Shown: positions 41,186-50,152 of the stretch, piece after piece
How the letters are laid out: each line of letters opens with the position of its first letter
Position numbering within the stretch: position 1 is the stretch's first letter
Origin: an uncultured Schlesneria sp.
GTDB taxonomy: Bacteria; Planctomycetota; Planctomycetia; Planctomycetales; Planctomycetaceae
NCBI GenBank assembly: GCA_903871875.1
Contig: CAIQIR010000032.1
Coordinates: forward strand, 1-64,000
Length of the DNA: 64,000 nt
Direction: 5' to 3'
Program-made: the position numbers and the translations under genes
Notes under the pieces: generated by a model
What the model saw: only the letters and a program-made list of their open reading frames with translations
Databases searched by the model: none
Told to the model about the DNA's origin: nothing

Positions 41186-42247
41186 TTAGCAAACGTTCGT
41201 CAACAAGAACCCGCTGACTGGCGCGGTCATGTTCACGTCGAAGTTGTCGGTCACCGCGATCTTCTCGATTCGGTTCCAGCTATCGCTGTCGGTCTCCAAC
41301 TTGAGATCGTCTTCGCGGTAGATGTGCAACGAACACGTCGAGAACGAACGGCCGCCTTCGACGCCTTCGAGCGAGCTTGGTCGATGGACAACCAACACGG
41401 TTCCCAGTGGCAAGACGAAGCTTGCGGACTGAGTGATCAAACCGCGCTGGGTCGTGACTCGAACCGTCTCTTCGATGACATATTCCGTGTCATAGAGGCG
41501 ATCGGGCAAACCGTAGTTTTCTTTCTTGAATTCCTGTTGGTTCATCAAGAATCGAGGCCCGGCGATGTTCTGCTTGACCAGTTCGACGATTTCTTGAGAA
41601 ACCGAGATCTGGGCGGCAGTATCCGGACCCATGACGATCAGCAAGTCTTTCGACTTCACGGCGCCGCGGGTATCGAGCAGAATCAACTGCTTGATGTAGT
41701 TCAGCGTTCGCTTGATGGCCAAGCGTGCTGATGTGGACGCGGCCCAGTTCCCGACGACGCCAGAAATCGGCGTTCCCGAGAGATCCGCCACGTGTGACGA
41801 TGGCCAGTTGCCGGAAGTCGTCAAGGTGTTGAGAACGGCGATCGTTCGAGCAGTCATCGCCAATTGAGCCAGAGCCCGGCTTCGGCGATCGCGTTCGTCC
41901 CACGCCGCTTGCTCGCTGGTCATCTTGCCGATTTTGTCGGGATAACTCTTTCGCTTGCAGCGGAAACCAAGTTCGCTGAAGTATTCGGCCCCGTCGTTAG
42001 CGTCTGGTCGGTCATGACCGTCGGCCCACGCGTATTTCGCCAGATCGGAATCAACGATGCGAGCACGCTGATCGAGGCCCATTTGATACCAGATACCGAC
42101 GGCTTGCTCGACCGGCACCGGCTGAGTGTATTTCAAAACCGCGAAGTCGTTGATATTACGACTGAAGTCAACGAACAGATTTCCCGAACTCTTGGCGTTC
42201 GGCACATACGTGTTATACGGGCCGGGAAGCGCGACGTTGTTGGCCAT
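41186..42247 (-). CDS. Major capsid protein
   Basis: Encodes 353 residues. The opening LPGPYNTYVPNAKSSG also appears in part in the scaffold gene (LPGPNNSYVPGAAS). The pattern of an N-terminal arm, a long helix (DERDRRSRALAQLAMTARTIAVLN), an A-domain-like LLIVMGPDTAAQI and a C-terminal strand region suits an HK97-fold capsid. Position after protease/scaffold and decoration genes is standard. AGAGG precedes the ATG, and a hairpin leader precedes that. Confidence 0.75.
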   Translation of the reverse strand: MANNVALPGPYNTYVPNAKSSGNLFVDFSRNINDFAVLKYTQPVPVEQAVGIWYQMGLDQRARIVDSDLAKYAWADGHDRPDANDGAEYFSELGFRCKRKSYPDKIGKMTSEQAAWDERDRRSRALAQLAMTARTIAVLNTLTTSGNWPSSHVADLSGTPISGVVGNWAASTSARLAIKRTLNYIKQLILLDTRGAVKSKDLLIVMGPDTAAQISVSQEIVELVKQNIAGPRFLMNQQEFKKENYGLPDRLYDTEYVIEETVRVTTQRGLITQSASFVLPLGTVLVVHRPSSLEGVEGGRSFSTCSLHIYREDDLKLETDSDSWNRIEKIAVTDNFDVNMTAPVSGFLLTNVC

Positions 42248-42264
42248 GCTGGACCTCTTTCAAT

Positions 42265-42318
42265 AAAAAAAGGCCGCAAACCCCGTTTTGGAGCTTGCGG
42301 CCTGATGTTCTCACAGCC
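42265..42318 (-). promoter_or_regulatory. Conserved hairpin leader, copy 2 (capsid gene)
   Basis: GGCTGTGAGAACATC box, outer stem AGGCCGCAA/TTGCGGCCT, inner stem CTCC/GGGG around aaaac, U7, then 17 bases containing AGAGG to the ATG at 42247. The most regular copy. As drawn it is a strong intrinsic terminator in front of the most highly needed virion gene. Confidence 0.8.
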
Positions 42319-42372
42319 TTGGCGAAGCACTTGTCCGCCGAATAAGTTTTCAGTCAGTCGTCGAATTCGAAC

Positions 42373-42789
42373 TTAGACCTTGTATCCCACGAACACATCA
42401 ATCGGGCACAGAGCCCCGACCACTCCGGCCGTTTGGGCGCGACCGACGTAGTAATTGCCGCTGGTGGCCACGATGCCAAAACCAGAAGCGTCGGCCATGA
42501 TCAAATCGCCAGCCGCCCAGGTGGCATTGCAATAGAGATCGACCCCGGTCGCACCGTTGGTGTAAACGCCGAGATATTCACCAGCGATTGCCGCGACTTG
42601 CTGAGCCTGAGTCGTTTGGCTGAAGTCGGGATCTGGTCGAGTTCGCGCGGCGTTGGTCGCGACACCCGTTGGTACAACCGTTCCGTCAGCGGCTTTTTTG
42701 ACCGAGTTATTGTGCGTCGAGTCAGGGATGACGATGACGGAACACGGAACCGTCGCGTTCGCGTACATGCTTTGAAGTTGATTCGCCAT
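42373..42789 (-). CDS. Putative capsid decoration protein (DUF2190-like)
   Basis: Encodes 138 residues, strand-rich with VDLYCNATWAAGDLIMADASGFGIVATSGNYYVGRAQ, a sequence style of DUF2190 and phage decoration proteins that cap capsomers. Sits between scaffold and major capsid genes. The identification is by context and pattern. Confidence 0.6.
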   Translation of the reverse strand: MANQLQSMYANATVPCSVIVIPDSTHNNSVKKAADGTVVPTGVATNAARTRPDPDFSQTTQAQQVAAIAGEYLGVYTNGATGVDLYCNATWAAGDLIMADASGFGIVATSGNYYVGRAQTAGVVGALCPIDVFVGYKV

Positions 42790-42810
42790 GTCTCTTTATC
42801 CTTATGAATG

Positions 42811-42862
42811 AAAAAAGCTACCGACCCTGTTTAAGAGTTGGTGGCTTGATGTTCTCACAGCC
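42811..42862 (-). promoter_or_regulatory. Conserved hairpin leader, copy 3
   Basis: GGCTGTGAGAACATC box, stem AAGCCACC/GGTAGCTT (the last pairs have changed together relative to other copies), inner stem CTCT/AGGG around taaac, U6, then 21 bases to the ATG at 42789. Confidence 0.75.
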
Positions 42863-42904
42863 GAAAATGCAATGTTTGAGTCGATCTAACCCGAACTGAA
42901 TCGA

Positions 42905-44812
42905 TTAGATTGGAACGCCGTTCGTCTTACAGATAGCCGCGAATTCCTCATTGAAATCCGGTTTTTCACCTTTGCTGATCTTTCTCAAGCAAACGTCTTC
43001 CGCTTGGCGTTGGTACTTCTTGATCTGATCGGCGGACACGCGAGGCGAGGCGCCACCACGGCTGTATCGCTCGACTTCGACCGTCTGGTCATCAAACAAC
43101 TCGACGTTTTCCAGCGAATCACGTCGGGCGTACTTCGTGATCCCCTTCGTGGCAAATCGCTCGAACTGGTCTTCGCTCATGTCGGCGACCAGTTCCATCT
43201 CTTCGCGAGGATCAAAGGCATACTCACGAGACAGATCGACCAGCCGCGAATACTTCATCGCGTCGGATCGTTCTTGCGCGATCGCGTCGGATTGATCCTG
43301 CATTTGCTTTTCGAGGGCCTTGATTCGTTCGGCCTGGCTCGCGACAACGTTGGCCAAGCCATCATCAGCCGCACTTCCTTTGGAATAATTCGTCGTCATG
43401 GATTGGCGTCCTTTCTGAAGACCGGCGGCGTAAGCCATGCCGCATTCGGGGCTCATTGCCGCGTATTTCTTTTGATCCTCATCCGCAGCTTGCGGCGCAC
43501 TGGGGGCGGGCGAGGATTGTTTATTGGGTGCAGGAACGCCAGCGGGATTCGCACCCGGAACAGATGGCGTTGCCGGTTGATTCAGGGCGGCAGGTGGTTG
43601 TTGAGCAACTTGGCCGTTTGCTTGCGCTTGGCTTCCATTGTCAACGTCACCGCCGTCAAGTGAATCCGATGGATCAACCCCACGAGGCACATTGTCATCG
43701 TCGGGAGGAGCGTTCGGATCCATATCGTTATCCGACGGGACAGCATCGCCGTCAGTCGGGTTGTTTGCACTCAGTTTGTCTTGCACCGATTGGACAATCG
43801 ACGGCATCAACTGAGAGACAATTTCGGCCACCATCGCTGCCATTTGATCGGTGTCGCTATCGTTCGAAGGTTGGGCCTGTGTGGCGTCCATCGAATTGAA
43901 TGGCGGATTGTTTTTTTGAGCGACAGGCGGAATCATGGAATTTGCTCCGTATTTTTTCTTTTGATCAGATGCGGCGCCCGGCACATAAGAATTGTTCGGA
44001 CCCGGCAAAGCCATCGCCATTGAATACCGCATAACTTCCTGACCATCCGCAGCGCGAAGGCAGTAAAGATTCATGCCGGAATCGAGGCGAGGTGTTTCGC
44101 TTCCCAATGCGGCGATGGGATCCATCGTGCGTCGTTCGATCGGCTCTTTGTGCCAAACTTCGGGCGAACGTCGCTGGAGTTTTTGAAATCGCGCGACGTC
44201 GTCGTTATGGACCCATTCGTCGGAAAAGATGGCCCATTGTGGGTCGACGTTGCCGAAGAGCCCGAGATAGAACGGGCCGGAATAACCCAACACGTCGGCA
44301 TCAGGTTGACCAGACGACTTTTCTTCTGGCGTTGGCATATGGCCATCGGAAATCGCGGCGAATTGGCCAGCGTTCCGAATTCGGTAGTTCGCGAAATCCA
44401 CCATTTTTTGGAGGGCGACGCGGTCGTAATTCGTGCCTTCGACAGCCTTGCGGACAACTGCTCCGGACGTTGGATGCTTCAATTCGGGTGCATCGGGAAT
44501 GACGTGTTCAAGGAAGATGCACCGAGGGCCGAAATGCGTGAATCGATCGGCTGGAAACCGAGTTGCGGCGGCTTCCCGTAGATCCTGATCGTTCTGGCTT
44601 TGCTGCCAGAGTTTCAGAATCTCGATGGTTCGTTGATTGACTTGTGGGACCGATGGCTTGAGAGCGCGGAACGCTCGATCGAAGAATTGACCTTGAGTCT
44701 CGCCCAACATTGGAGCAAGAGACGCCATTGAAGCGAGTGCGTCCACCGGCTGAACAACCTTTTTTGAAGTTGTCGAATTTGCTTTCTTCGGTGGTGTTGC
44801 GGTTGCAACCAT
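42905..44812 (-). CDS. Prohead protease/scaffold-like protein
   Basis: Encodes 635 residues. An N-terminal folded region (RCIFLEHVIPDAPELKHP, GQFAAISDGHMPTPEEK, DVLGYSGPFYLGLFGN) is followed by a long Pro/Gln/Asn/Asp-rich disordered part, a coiled coil (VVASQAERIKALEKQMQD) and a C-terminal helix. This matches fused protease-scaffold proteins of Mu-like heads; the catalytic residues are not identified. The segment LPGPNNSYVPGA resembles the capsid N-terminus and could be a shared processing or binding signal. Confidence 0.6.
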   Translation of the reverse strand: MVATATPPKKANSTTSKKVVQPVDALASMASLAPMLGETQGQFFDRAFRALKPSVPQVNQRTIEILKLWQQSQNDQDLREAAATRFPADRFTHFGPRCIFLEHVIPDAPELKHPTSGAVVRKAVEGTNYDRVALQKMVDFANYRIRNAGQFAAISDGHMPTPEEKSSGQPDADVLGYSGPFYLGLFGNVDPQWAIFSDEWVHNDDVARFQKLQRRSPEVWHKEPIERRTMDPIAALGSETPRLDSGMNLYCLRAADGQEVMRYSMAMALPGPNNSYVPGAASDQKKKYGANSMIPPVAQKNNPPFNSMDATQAQPSNDSDTDQMAAMVAEIVSQLMPSIVQSVQDKLSANNPTDGDAVPSDNDMDPNAPPDDDNVPRGVDPSDSLDGGDVDNGSQAQANGQVAQQPPAALNQPATPSVPGANPAGVPAPNKQSSPAPSAPQAADEDQKKYAAMSPECGMAYAAGLQKGRQSMTTNYSKGSAADDGLANVVASQAERIKALEKQMQDQSDAIAQERSDAMKYSRLVDLSREYAFDPREEMELVADMSEDQFERFATKGITKYARRDSLENVELFDDQTVEVERYSRGGASPRVSADQIKKYQRQAEDVCLRKISKGEKPDFNEEFAAICKTNGVPI

Positions 44813-44835
44813 GCAGGTTCGTCAATTCCACAAAC

Positions 44836-44887
44836 GAAAAAAGCCGCAGCCCTGATGAAAGGATTGCGGCTTGAAGGTCTCACAGCC
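44836..44887 (-). promoter_or_regulatory. Conserved hairpin leader, copy 4
   Basis: GGCTGTGAGACCTTC box, stem AAGCCGCA/TGCGGCTT, inner CCT/AGG around ttcatc, U6, then 23 bases to the ATG at 44812. In this copy GGCT of the box can pair perfectly with AGCC of the stem's 5' strand. Confidence 0.75.
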
Positions 44888-44925
44888 AAGTGATGTGCAA
44901 TAGGTTTACGGCGTTTGAGTTATTG

Positions 44926-44988
44926 GGTCAATATCGAGAATCGGATTTTGTCAACACTATTTTTCAAAATGTTTTGATTATGGGTCAA
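44926..44988 (-). promoter_or_regulatory. Three TTGAC direct repeats, possible promoter or activator sites
   Basis: On the minus strand TTGACCCATAA (from 44988), TTGACA (from 44954) and TTGACCCAATAA (from 44931) occur within 63 bases of AT-rich DNA upstream of leader copy 4. No good -10 at the right spacing was found, so these may be activator or sigma-specific sites for late head genes. Confidence 0.35.
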
Positions 44989-45010
44989 CATGATCATTCA
45001 TCGTGAGGCA

Positions 45011-45271
45011 TCATGGTTCGTCGCCATCAAACTGACCGGTTCCCTCTTTCAAGTTTTGCCGAACAGCCTGGCTGACGAGTTCCGCAATCTCACTGAGCGC
45101 TCCACCCGGCAATCGATCATGAATTGAGATGGAAATCTTCACTCGCTCAACGACGGGGATCTTCCGCCAACATCCACGACATACTGCGACTCCCGACGGA
45201 ACGCCTTTTGCGTTCGATGCGTCGATGACTCGCGTGCAACTCAGGCACTCACTTCCAACTGCACCGACCAT
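45011..45271 (-). CDS. Small zinc-finger protein
   Basis: Encodes 86 residues. CLSCTRVID and VCRGCWRKIP form a C-x2-C...C-x2-C zinc site in the first 40 residues; the rest is a charged helix (LSEIAELVSQAVRQNL). Placed between head genes, it may be a late regulator or minor head component. GTG/ATG start context is modest. Confidence 0.5.
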   Translation of the reverse strand: MVGAVGSECLSCTRVIDASNAKGVPSGVAVCRGCWRKIPVVERVKISISIHDRLPGGALSEIAELVSQAVRQNLKEGTGQFDGDEP

Positions 45272-45300
45272 GTTTCACCGACCGTAAAAGCCTCTCGATC

Positions 45301-45330
45301 GCCTGTCGCAGTTTATCCACCACGACAGGC
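45301..45330. other. Intergenic stem-loop
   Basis: Perfect 8-bp stem GCCTGTCG/CGACAGGC with a 14-base loop between the glycine-rich protein gene and the zinc-finger gene. There is no U-run after it on the coding strand, so RNA processing or end protection is more likely than termination. Confidence 0.45.
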
Positions 45331-45356
45331 AAAAGCGAGATGCTAAATATCAGCGA

Positions 45357-46208
45357 TCAGTGATACCACAGTGTTTGAGTAGCGGACCAAATGAACGACA
45401 TTCTACCCAAGGCGGGGATGACGCAAGACACGCCGTCGGCGACTCGGGAAGTTCCCGCGGCGGCCATCGTGATGGAATTCGCTGCCGTGTTGACCAAAAT
45501 CACCTCGTCACCATCGGTTCGGCCAACGGGCATGATCACACCGGTAATTGCCCCGGCATTCGTGAGGAGCTTGGCTCGGCCAGTTGTTGGGAGAACCACG
45601 GTTCCAGCATTGGCCAGCGTCTGCGCCGCAGTAATTGGCGTCGAAACTGGCCCGGCAAAAGAGATGGTTCCAATCGCCCCAGCAGTTCCACCAGCGGAAG
45701 TTCCACCAGCCCCAGGCGTGAGCACAACGTTTCCGCCGGCGCCACCATTGCCAGTGCCGGCCGTCGCGTTTCCACCGGCGCCCCCGGCCAATGCCGAATT
45801 CCCACCAGCCCCGCCAGCATCCGTTCCAGAAGACGCAGTATTTCCACCAGCGCCACCAGTCTGAGAAGCCGTACCACCAACGCCACCGGCCGCCGCGCCA
45901 GTTGTCGCTTTGGATCCACCAGCCCCGGCAACGTCAACAAGTGAACCACCATTACCGCCCGCAGTGGTCCCGGTACCAGGAGCGCCAGCCGCACCAACGG
46001 AACCGCTCGAAACACCGTTGCCTGTCGTCGCATCAGGAACGTCCGTGATGTTTTGCATCTTCGTTCCGTTGGCCACTTCCATTCGACCCGTCGTCGTATT
46101 GAAGTAGGTTTCCCCAACCCTCATGTTTACTGGCCGATTCGTTGTGGTCCCGGCGATATCATGGCCGTTGACACTCGTGATTGTCGGATCGCTCGTTCCA
46201 AATGCCAT
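45357..46208 (-). CDS. Glycine-rich head fibre-like protein
   Basis: Encodes 283 residues. After an 85-residue N-terminal domain (TITSVNGHDIAGTTTNRPVN), residues about 85-185 are GGAGG/GGxGG repeats (GGAGGNTASSG, GGAGGNSALAGG), the composition of polyglycine-II bundles known from phage adhesins and head fibres. A compact strand domain ends the protein. Encoded among head genes, so a capsid fibre is more likely than a tail adhesin. Confidence 0.6.
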   Translation of the reverse strand: MAFGTSDPTITSVNGHDIAGTTTNRPVNMRVGETYFNTTTGRMEVANGTKMQNITDVPDATTGNGVSSGSVGAAGAPGTGTTAGGNGGSLVDVAGAGGSKATTGAAAGGVGGTASQTGGAGGNTASSGTDAGGAGGNSALAGGAGGNATAGTGNGGAGGNVVLTPGAGGTSAGGTAGAIGTISFAGPVSTPITAAQTLANAGTVVLPTTGRAKLLTNAGAITGVIMPVGRTDGDEVILVNTAANSITMAAAGTSRVADGVSCVIPALGRMSFIWSATQTLWYH

Positions 46209-46227
46209 TTTCTCGGTTCCTTAAAAC

Positions 46228-46276
46228 GAAAAAGGCCGCATGCTCGTATTGAACAGCGGCCCGATGGTCTCGCGGC
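46228..46276 (-). promoter_or_regulatory. Conserved hairpin leader, copy 5
   Basis: GCCGCGAGACCATC box, stem GGGCCGC/GCGGCCT with a mostly unpaired inner region, U5, then 19 bases to the ATG at 46208. The most divergent full copy. Upstream is a separate stem GGCGAC/GTCGCC at about 46293-46314 with an A-run on the coding strand. Confidence 0.65.
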
Positions 46277-46366
46277 AGTAATTAGTTTTTTTGTGGCGAC
46301 AGCGAAGTGAGTCGCCAAGTCGACAATTAGCTCGTCAGTTTATCGAAAGTGAATTCTGGAACAAGG

Positions 46367-49300
46367 TCAAGATCGGTTTCCATGAAATGCCAGCGAGTAT
46401 TTCATAGCGGCTTTGTCGGCACGGTCTCGGCTTTCCAAATCCTCTTTCTCGCCAGCGTCCGCGGACATATGGGCCATTCCTGGAATCGCCTCGTGCGAAC
46501 TGTCGCTGTCGCCCGCAGTCTCTTCCGGTTTGCTCGCGTCAGCCGATTTCTCGTGCCCCAGCTTTTTCAAAACGTATTCGACTGCACTTTTGCCAGAACC
46601 ATTCAAATGTCGCTGCCATGCGGATTCAGTCGGTGACCAACGGAAACCGGATGACTTCAGCGTTTCGATGGCAGATCTCTCTGGCTTCCCTGGAAAGTGA
46701 ATCCGGATTCTAGCGGCATCGGGATCTTCAGACACGCGAACGCCACCGCTGTATTCCGCTTCGGATTTCGATCCTGATTTCATTTTGGAAACCTGATCGA
46801 TCCGATCTTTGACGTTGCGGATATTTGCACTCAGATTCGACAGCGAATAAGGTGGATATGGGCTCGGTTCCCACGAGTATTGAGGTTTGTAGTTCCGAAT
46901 CGTTTCCTTCGCGGCATCCGGCAAATCACTTTTGTCCAACGATGATGGCGACTTTACGAAGGCACGATGCGCCGCGTTAATCCGCTTCCGCATGTCCTGC
47001 TCATGCTCAAGCTTTTTCAGTTTTGAATGCAGGGCTTCGACGGCATTGTCATCGGATGACTTGATCGGACCGCCCTGACCGGCTGGTGCCACTTTCTTGA
47101 TGATCGACCGCAGGGCTTTCTCGCGGAATTCCTTGAGTTCGTCGTACCTCTTCATCTCCGTATCGATTTTCTTACGGTTCGAATCGGTCGGGAATCTCGC
47201 TGGCCCGGTAATCATCGGACTCGCCGTTCTGGACGCCGCATGCAATGCCGACAGGTATTTCGAGACGTATCCTTGGCGATATCGCTCAAACTCGGCGCGA
47301 GCCTCATCGTCGGCCCCGTCCTTCATCTTGGACGCAATGAAGTTCCAATCGCCATTCATCTGCTGAACGTAGTCCTCTTGTCGCTGGCGTGCCCGACGTT
47401 CCGGAACGAATGACGTGTTTCGATGGGCGTTGTAACCGGCTTCGTAGGGGATATCGTCGCTTTTGACGTTGGGTGCGGATGCTGGAGACGCCGACGATTT
47501 GGGTTTATCGTTTTCTTTTAGCTCATCCCCCGCCAGCAAATCCTTCTGCCCAGCAATCGGCTTGCTCGCTTCCTCCCGCTCTTTTTGATCGTCACCGATC
47601 TTTTCCAACGTGCTTCCGCCAGCCGATTCGGGTTTTGACTTCGTGTCGGATTTCTTGGGCGGAACGTAGTCGAAGAGTTGCTTCTGGCCTGGCCCGTCGT
47701 CGTCGAGTAGGGATTGTTGCATTCCGGGAATGCCGGGTTTTTTGGCTTCCTTCGCGGTGGCCTCTGGTTGTTCATCCTCTTTCGATTTCGGCTTCATATC
47801 GGCGAACTCACCCAGATTTTCCGCCGTGAGCTTCGATGGATGAGCACGCTCAATCGCCTTTTGAGCATCCTTTTTCAACGCGGCTAGTCCCTGCGATAGC
47901 TTGTCTTCAAGATGCCCGACCGTTGGCGTAGGGTGTTTCTCGCCAGAGCCATGCCCACCACTCAGCGCGTAAGCGTACGTCGTCCCGGTCTGGTGCGGTC
48001 TCGGCCCGCGCATATCGTTATAAACACCGAGCTTTTCAACGAGTTCATGAACCTTTTTGCGGTACTCGTTCAGATGATTTACGGCCGCCTCACGATGAAT
48101 TTTGGACGGTCGCTTGCCTCTGCGTTCCTCGTCGCCTTTGTCGGGTTTGTCCGAACTTTGTCCGTTTGTCGTGTCCGTTTTCGGACTTTCGGCTTCCAGC
48201 TTTTTATTTCCAGATCGCTCTTCAGGGCTCTTCCCGAAGTCGCTTAGCTTGTGAATCCCCTTCTTGGCCATCCCAGCAGGCCCGGCTTCGATCCTCCCGT
48301 CGTCGCCTATCTTGACGTGAACGTAGTCGTCGGAATCATCGCCGTGTGGTTTTAGAGTGATCCAACGGCCCTGATCTCCGTGTTCTTTTGCGTACTTGAA
48401 CGCGGCGACATCCGCCCTCGAATCCCAGTTGTCCCAATCATCATCATGGGCGTATTCAGGCTCCTTGCTCTTCGCTGGCTTCTTACCCTTGGCCCATTCC
48501 TTGGCCAGCGAGTGGACTTCCGGAGAATTCTTCGTCGGTTTTGAAATCGCCCCTTCGCGGATCAATTCCCAAATCCTGGCGGGCGTATCGTGAGCGTCAG
48601 GATCGATTCCCAATTCGCCGTGTTCCATGGCCACCGTTCGCGATGACGTATCGAAGCCTTCCACCGTCGAGTGATCTCGATAGGCGTTTTCATGGCGCGC
48701 GATATCTCCTGCCGTCAAACCAGTGATTCGTCTCGCGGATTGTTTCGCCTTTTCCCGGACTTCATGCTGCTGCAAAAGGAACTCGTGAGCACGCGGAATC
48801 AGCGTCGAAGCCCGCTTGTGTTCGGCTGACAGTTCGCTGATGTGCTTGCCGTGAAGCTCCGATGGGCCTGTGATGATCTCGCCGCTTGCGGACAACTGGA
48901 CGTGAACGCCTTTGCCTTCATCGCCATGGGGCTTCAACATAATCCACGTTCCACCGCTGTCGGATGATTTGGAATATTTGGCGGCCGCGAGGTCAAACCG
49001 ACGGACATGGTTATCACCATCACCTCCACTGACCGGCTTCTTGGTATCCCCGCTCTTCAGCCAATCCTTGAAATCGCGCGAGTGCATGGCCTTGATGCCG
49101 TTGAATCCCTTCCAGTCATCCGGGTAGTTCTCGTGGTACGCGGATTTTGCGTCTTCCTTGGATTTGAAGCCGATCAGACATTTATGCTCGTCGAAATGCC
49201 CACTGCCCGGATTAACCTGATCAACCACGTAGACAATCGGATGCTCGGGATGCGGCCCAATAAACACGTCAATATGATCACCATCCGCGAGGCTTATCGT

Positions 49301-50140
49301 TCGCTTGATGTAGCCGTAATGGGACTTCATCTCACGTTCCCATGACTTGCCGTCGCGACTAACTCCGCGGCGAATTCCGCCTTTTGGAGTCTCGATCGAG
49401 ATATCCATGCCGTGAATACGAACGTGGCCTTTTCGGTAATTTCCTGCCTCAGCGTGTTCGGCGGATTTTGGCTCTGATGCTTGCTGCGCTTCCCGGTTCA
49501 GTTCATCGGCGGACATGGTTTTACCGGGATGCCATGATGTGCCGGCGGAGTAGCGATGAGCGTTCTCAGCTAATTCCGCCCGTTTCGAGAAGTTCGCAAT
49601 GCCTGCCCGAACGCGAGATTCAAAGCTCTGAATGTCACTGGCCGTCGTTTTCGTCAACCCGAGAGCTTTACGGAACGTTTCCTGAGTGTCGGAAATCAAT
49701 TGCTGAGTTTCTTCAGGCGTCATTGTCGCTTTTGAAAAAGCGATCTTTCGTCGAGCTTCTTGGAACGGTGACGCGACATCGTCGTTTTTTGTGGGTGTTG
49801 ATACGGTTGATGGTTCGACTGGAGTTTCCACCTTCTTGTTCGTCGCCAACGCTGGCTGTTGGGCCTGCTTCGGAAACCAGATCAATTTACCATCCGGGCC
49901 TTTAACGGTCTTTCCGCTGCCCTTAATGGACTCGATGACATCTTCGGGCGGCTTTTGTTTGGCCGCTTTCCCCTTGAACCATGCGGGCGCTGCTGGAGTT
50001 TCCGCAGCACTTCCGCCCGCCGTCCATTTCCCATCGTCGGCCCTCGCTTCCGATGAAACGTCGCGGCTGTATCGATCTGGGTTGAACGCACGCCGCTCCA
50101 AAACCCGTTGGATTCGCTGCTCGACTGTCAGTTCTGACAT
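46367..50140 (-). CDS. Polyvalent virion protein with an inorganic-pyrophosphatase-like domain
   Basis: Encodes 1257 residues. Residues about 233-362 carry KGGIRRGVSRDGKSWEREMK, YGYIKRTISLADGDHIDVFIGP and FDEHKCLIGFKSKEDAKSAY, the pattern of the InPase-like domain of phage and plasmid polyvalent proteins. Two repeats follow at about 389-445 and 583-640, each W-h-LKPHGD...HV...G-I-x-x-GP. Long charged linkers come next, and near 1160-1215 RIRIHFPGKPERS...GFRWSPTESAWQRHL is another polyvalent-type domain. Such proteins are thought to be injected with the DNA to counter host defences. It lies between portal and head fibre genes. Confidence 0.7.
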   Translation of the reverse strand: MSELTVEQRIQRVLERRAFNPDRYSRDVSSEARADDGKWTAGGSAAETPAAPAWFKGKAAKQKPPEDVIESIKGSGKTVKGPDGKLIWFPKQAQQPALATNKKVETPVEPSTVSTPTKNDDVASPFQEARRKIAFSKATMTPEETQQLISDTQETFRKALGLTKTTASDIQSFESRVRAGIANFSKRAELAENAHRYSAGTSWHPGKTMSADELNREAQQASEPKSAEHAEAGNYRKGHVRIHGMDISIETPKGGIRRGVSRDGKSWEREMKSHYGYIKRTISLADGDHIDVFIGPHPEHPIVYVVDQVNPGSGHFDEHKCLIGFKSKEDAKSAYHENYPDDWKGFNGIKAMHSRDFKDWLKSGDTKKPVSGGDGDNHVRRFDLAAAKYSKSSDSGGTWIMLKPHGDEGKGVHVQLSASGEIITGPSELHGKHISELSAEHKRASTLIPRAHEFLLQQHEVREKAKQSARRITGLTAGDIARHENAYRDHSTVEGFDTSSRTVAMEHGELGIDPDAHDTPARIWELIREGAISKPTKNSPEVHSLAKEWAKGKKPAKSKEPEYAHDDDWDNWDSRADVAAFKYAKEHGDQGRWITLKPHGDDSDDYVHVKIGDDGRIEAGPAGMAKKGIHKLSDFGKSPEERSGNKKLEAESPKTDTTNGQSSDKPDKGDEERRGKRPSKIHREAAVNHLNEYRKKVHELVEKLGVYNDMRGPRPHQTGTTYAYALSGGHGSGEKHPTPTVGHLEDKLSQGLAALKKDAQKAIERAHPSKLTAENLGEFADMKPKSKEDEQPEATAKEAKKPGIPGMQQSLLDDDGPGQKQLFDYVPPKKSDTKSKPESAGGSTLEKIGDDQKEREEASKPIAGQKDLLAGDELKENDKPKSSASPASAPNVKSDDIPYEAGYNAHRNTSFVPERRARQRQEDYVQQMNGDWNFIASKMKDGADDEARAEFERYRQGYVSKYLSALHAASRTASPMITGPARFPTDSNRKKIDTEMKRYDELKEFREKALRSIIKKVAPAGQGGPIKSSDDNAVEALHSKLKKLEHEQDMRKRINAAHRAFVKSPSSLDKSDLPDAAKETIRNYKPQYSWEPSPYPPYSLSNLSANIRNVKDRIDQVSKMKSGSKSEAEYSGGVRVSEDPDAARIRIHFPGKPERSAIETLKSSGFRWSPTESAWQRHLNGSGKSAVEYVLKKLGHEKSADASKPEETAGDSDSSHEAIPGMAHMSADAGEKEDLESRDRADKAAMKYSLAFHGNRS

Positions 50141-50152
50141 GGCTCGGCACCC

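Noticed and set aside
44926-44988. A standard sigma70 promoter at the TTGACA
   Set aside because: No -10-like hexamer lies 16-18 bases downstream of any of the three TTGAC repeats.
43004-45944. Long open frames on the plus strand opposite the scaffold and glycine-rich genes
   Set aside because: They mirror high-GC or repeat-rich genes on the other strand, lack ribosome sites, and their products are Arg/His/Pro-rich without folded pattern.
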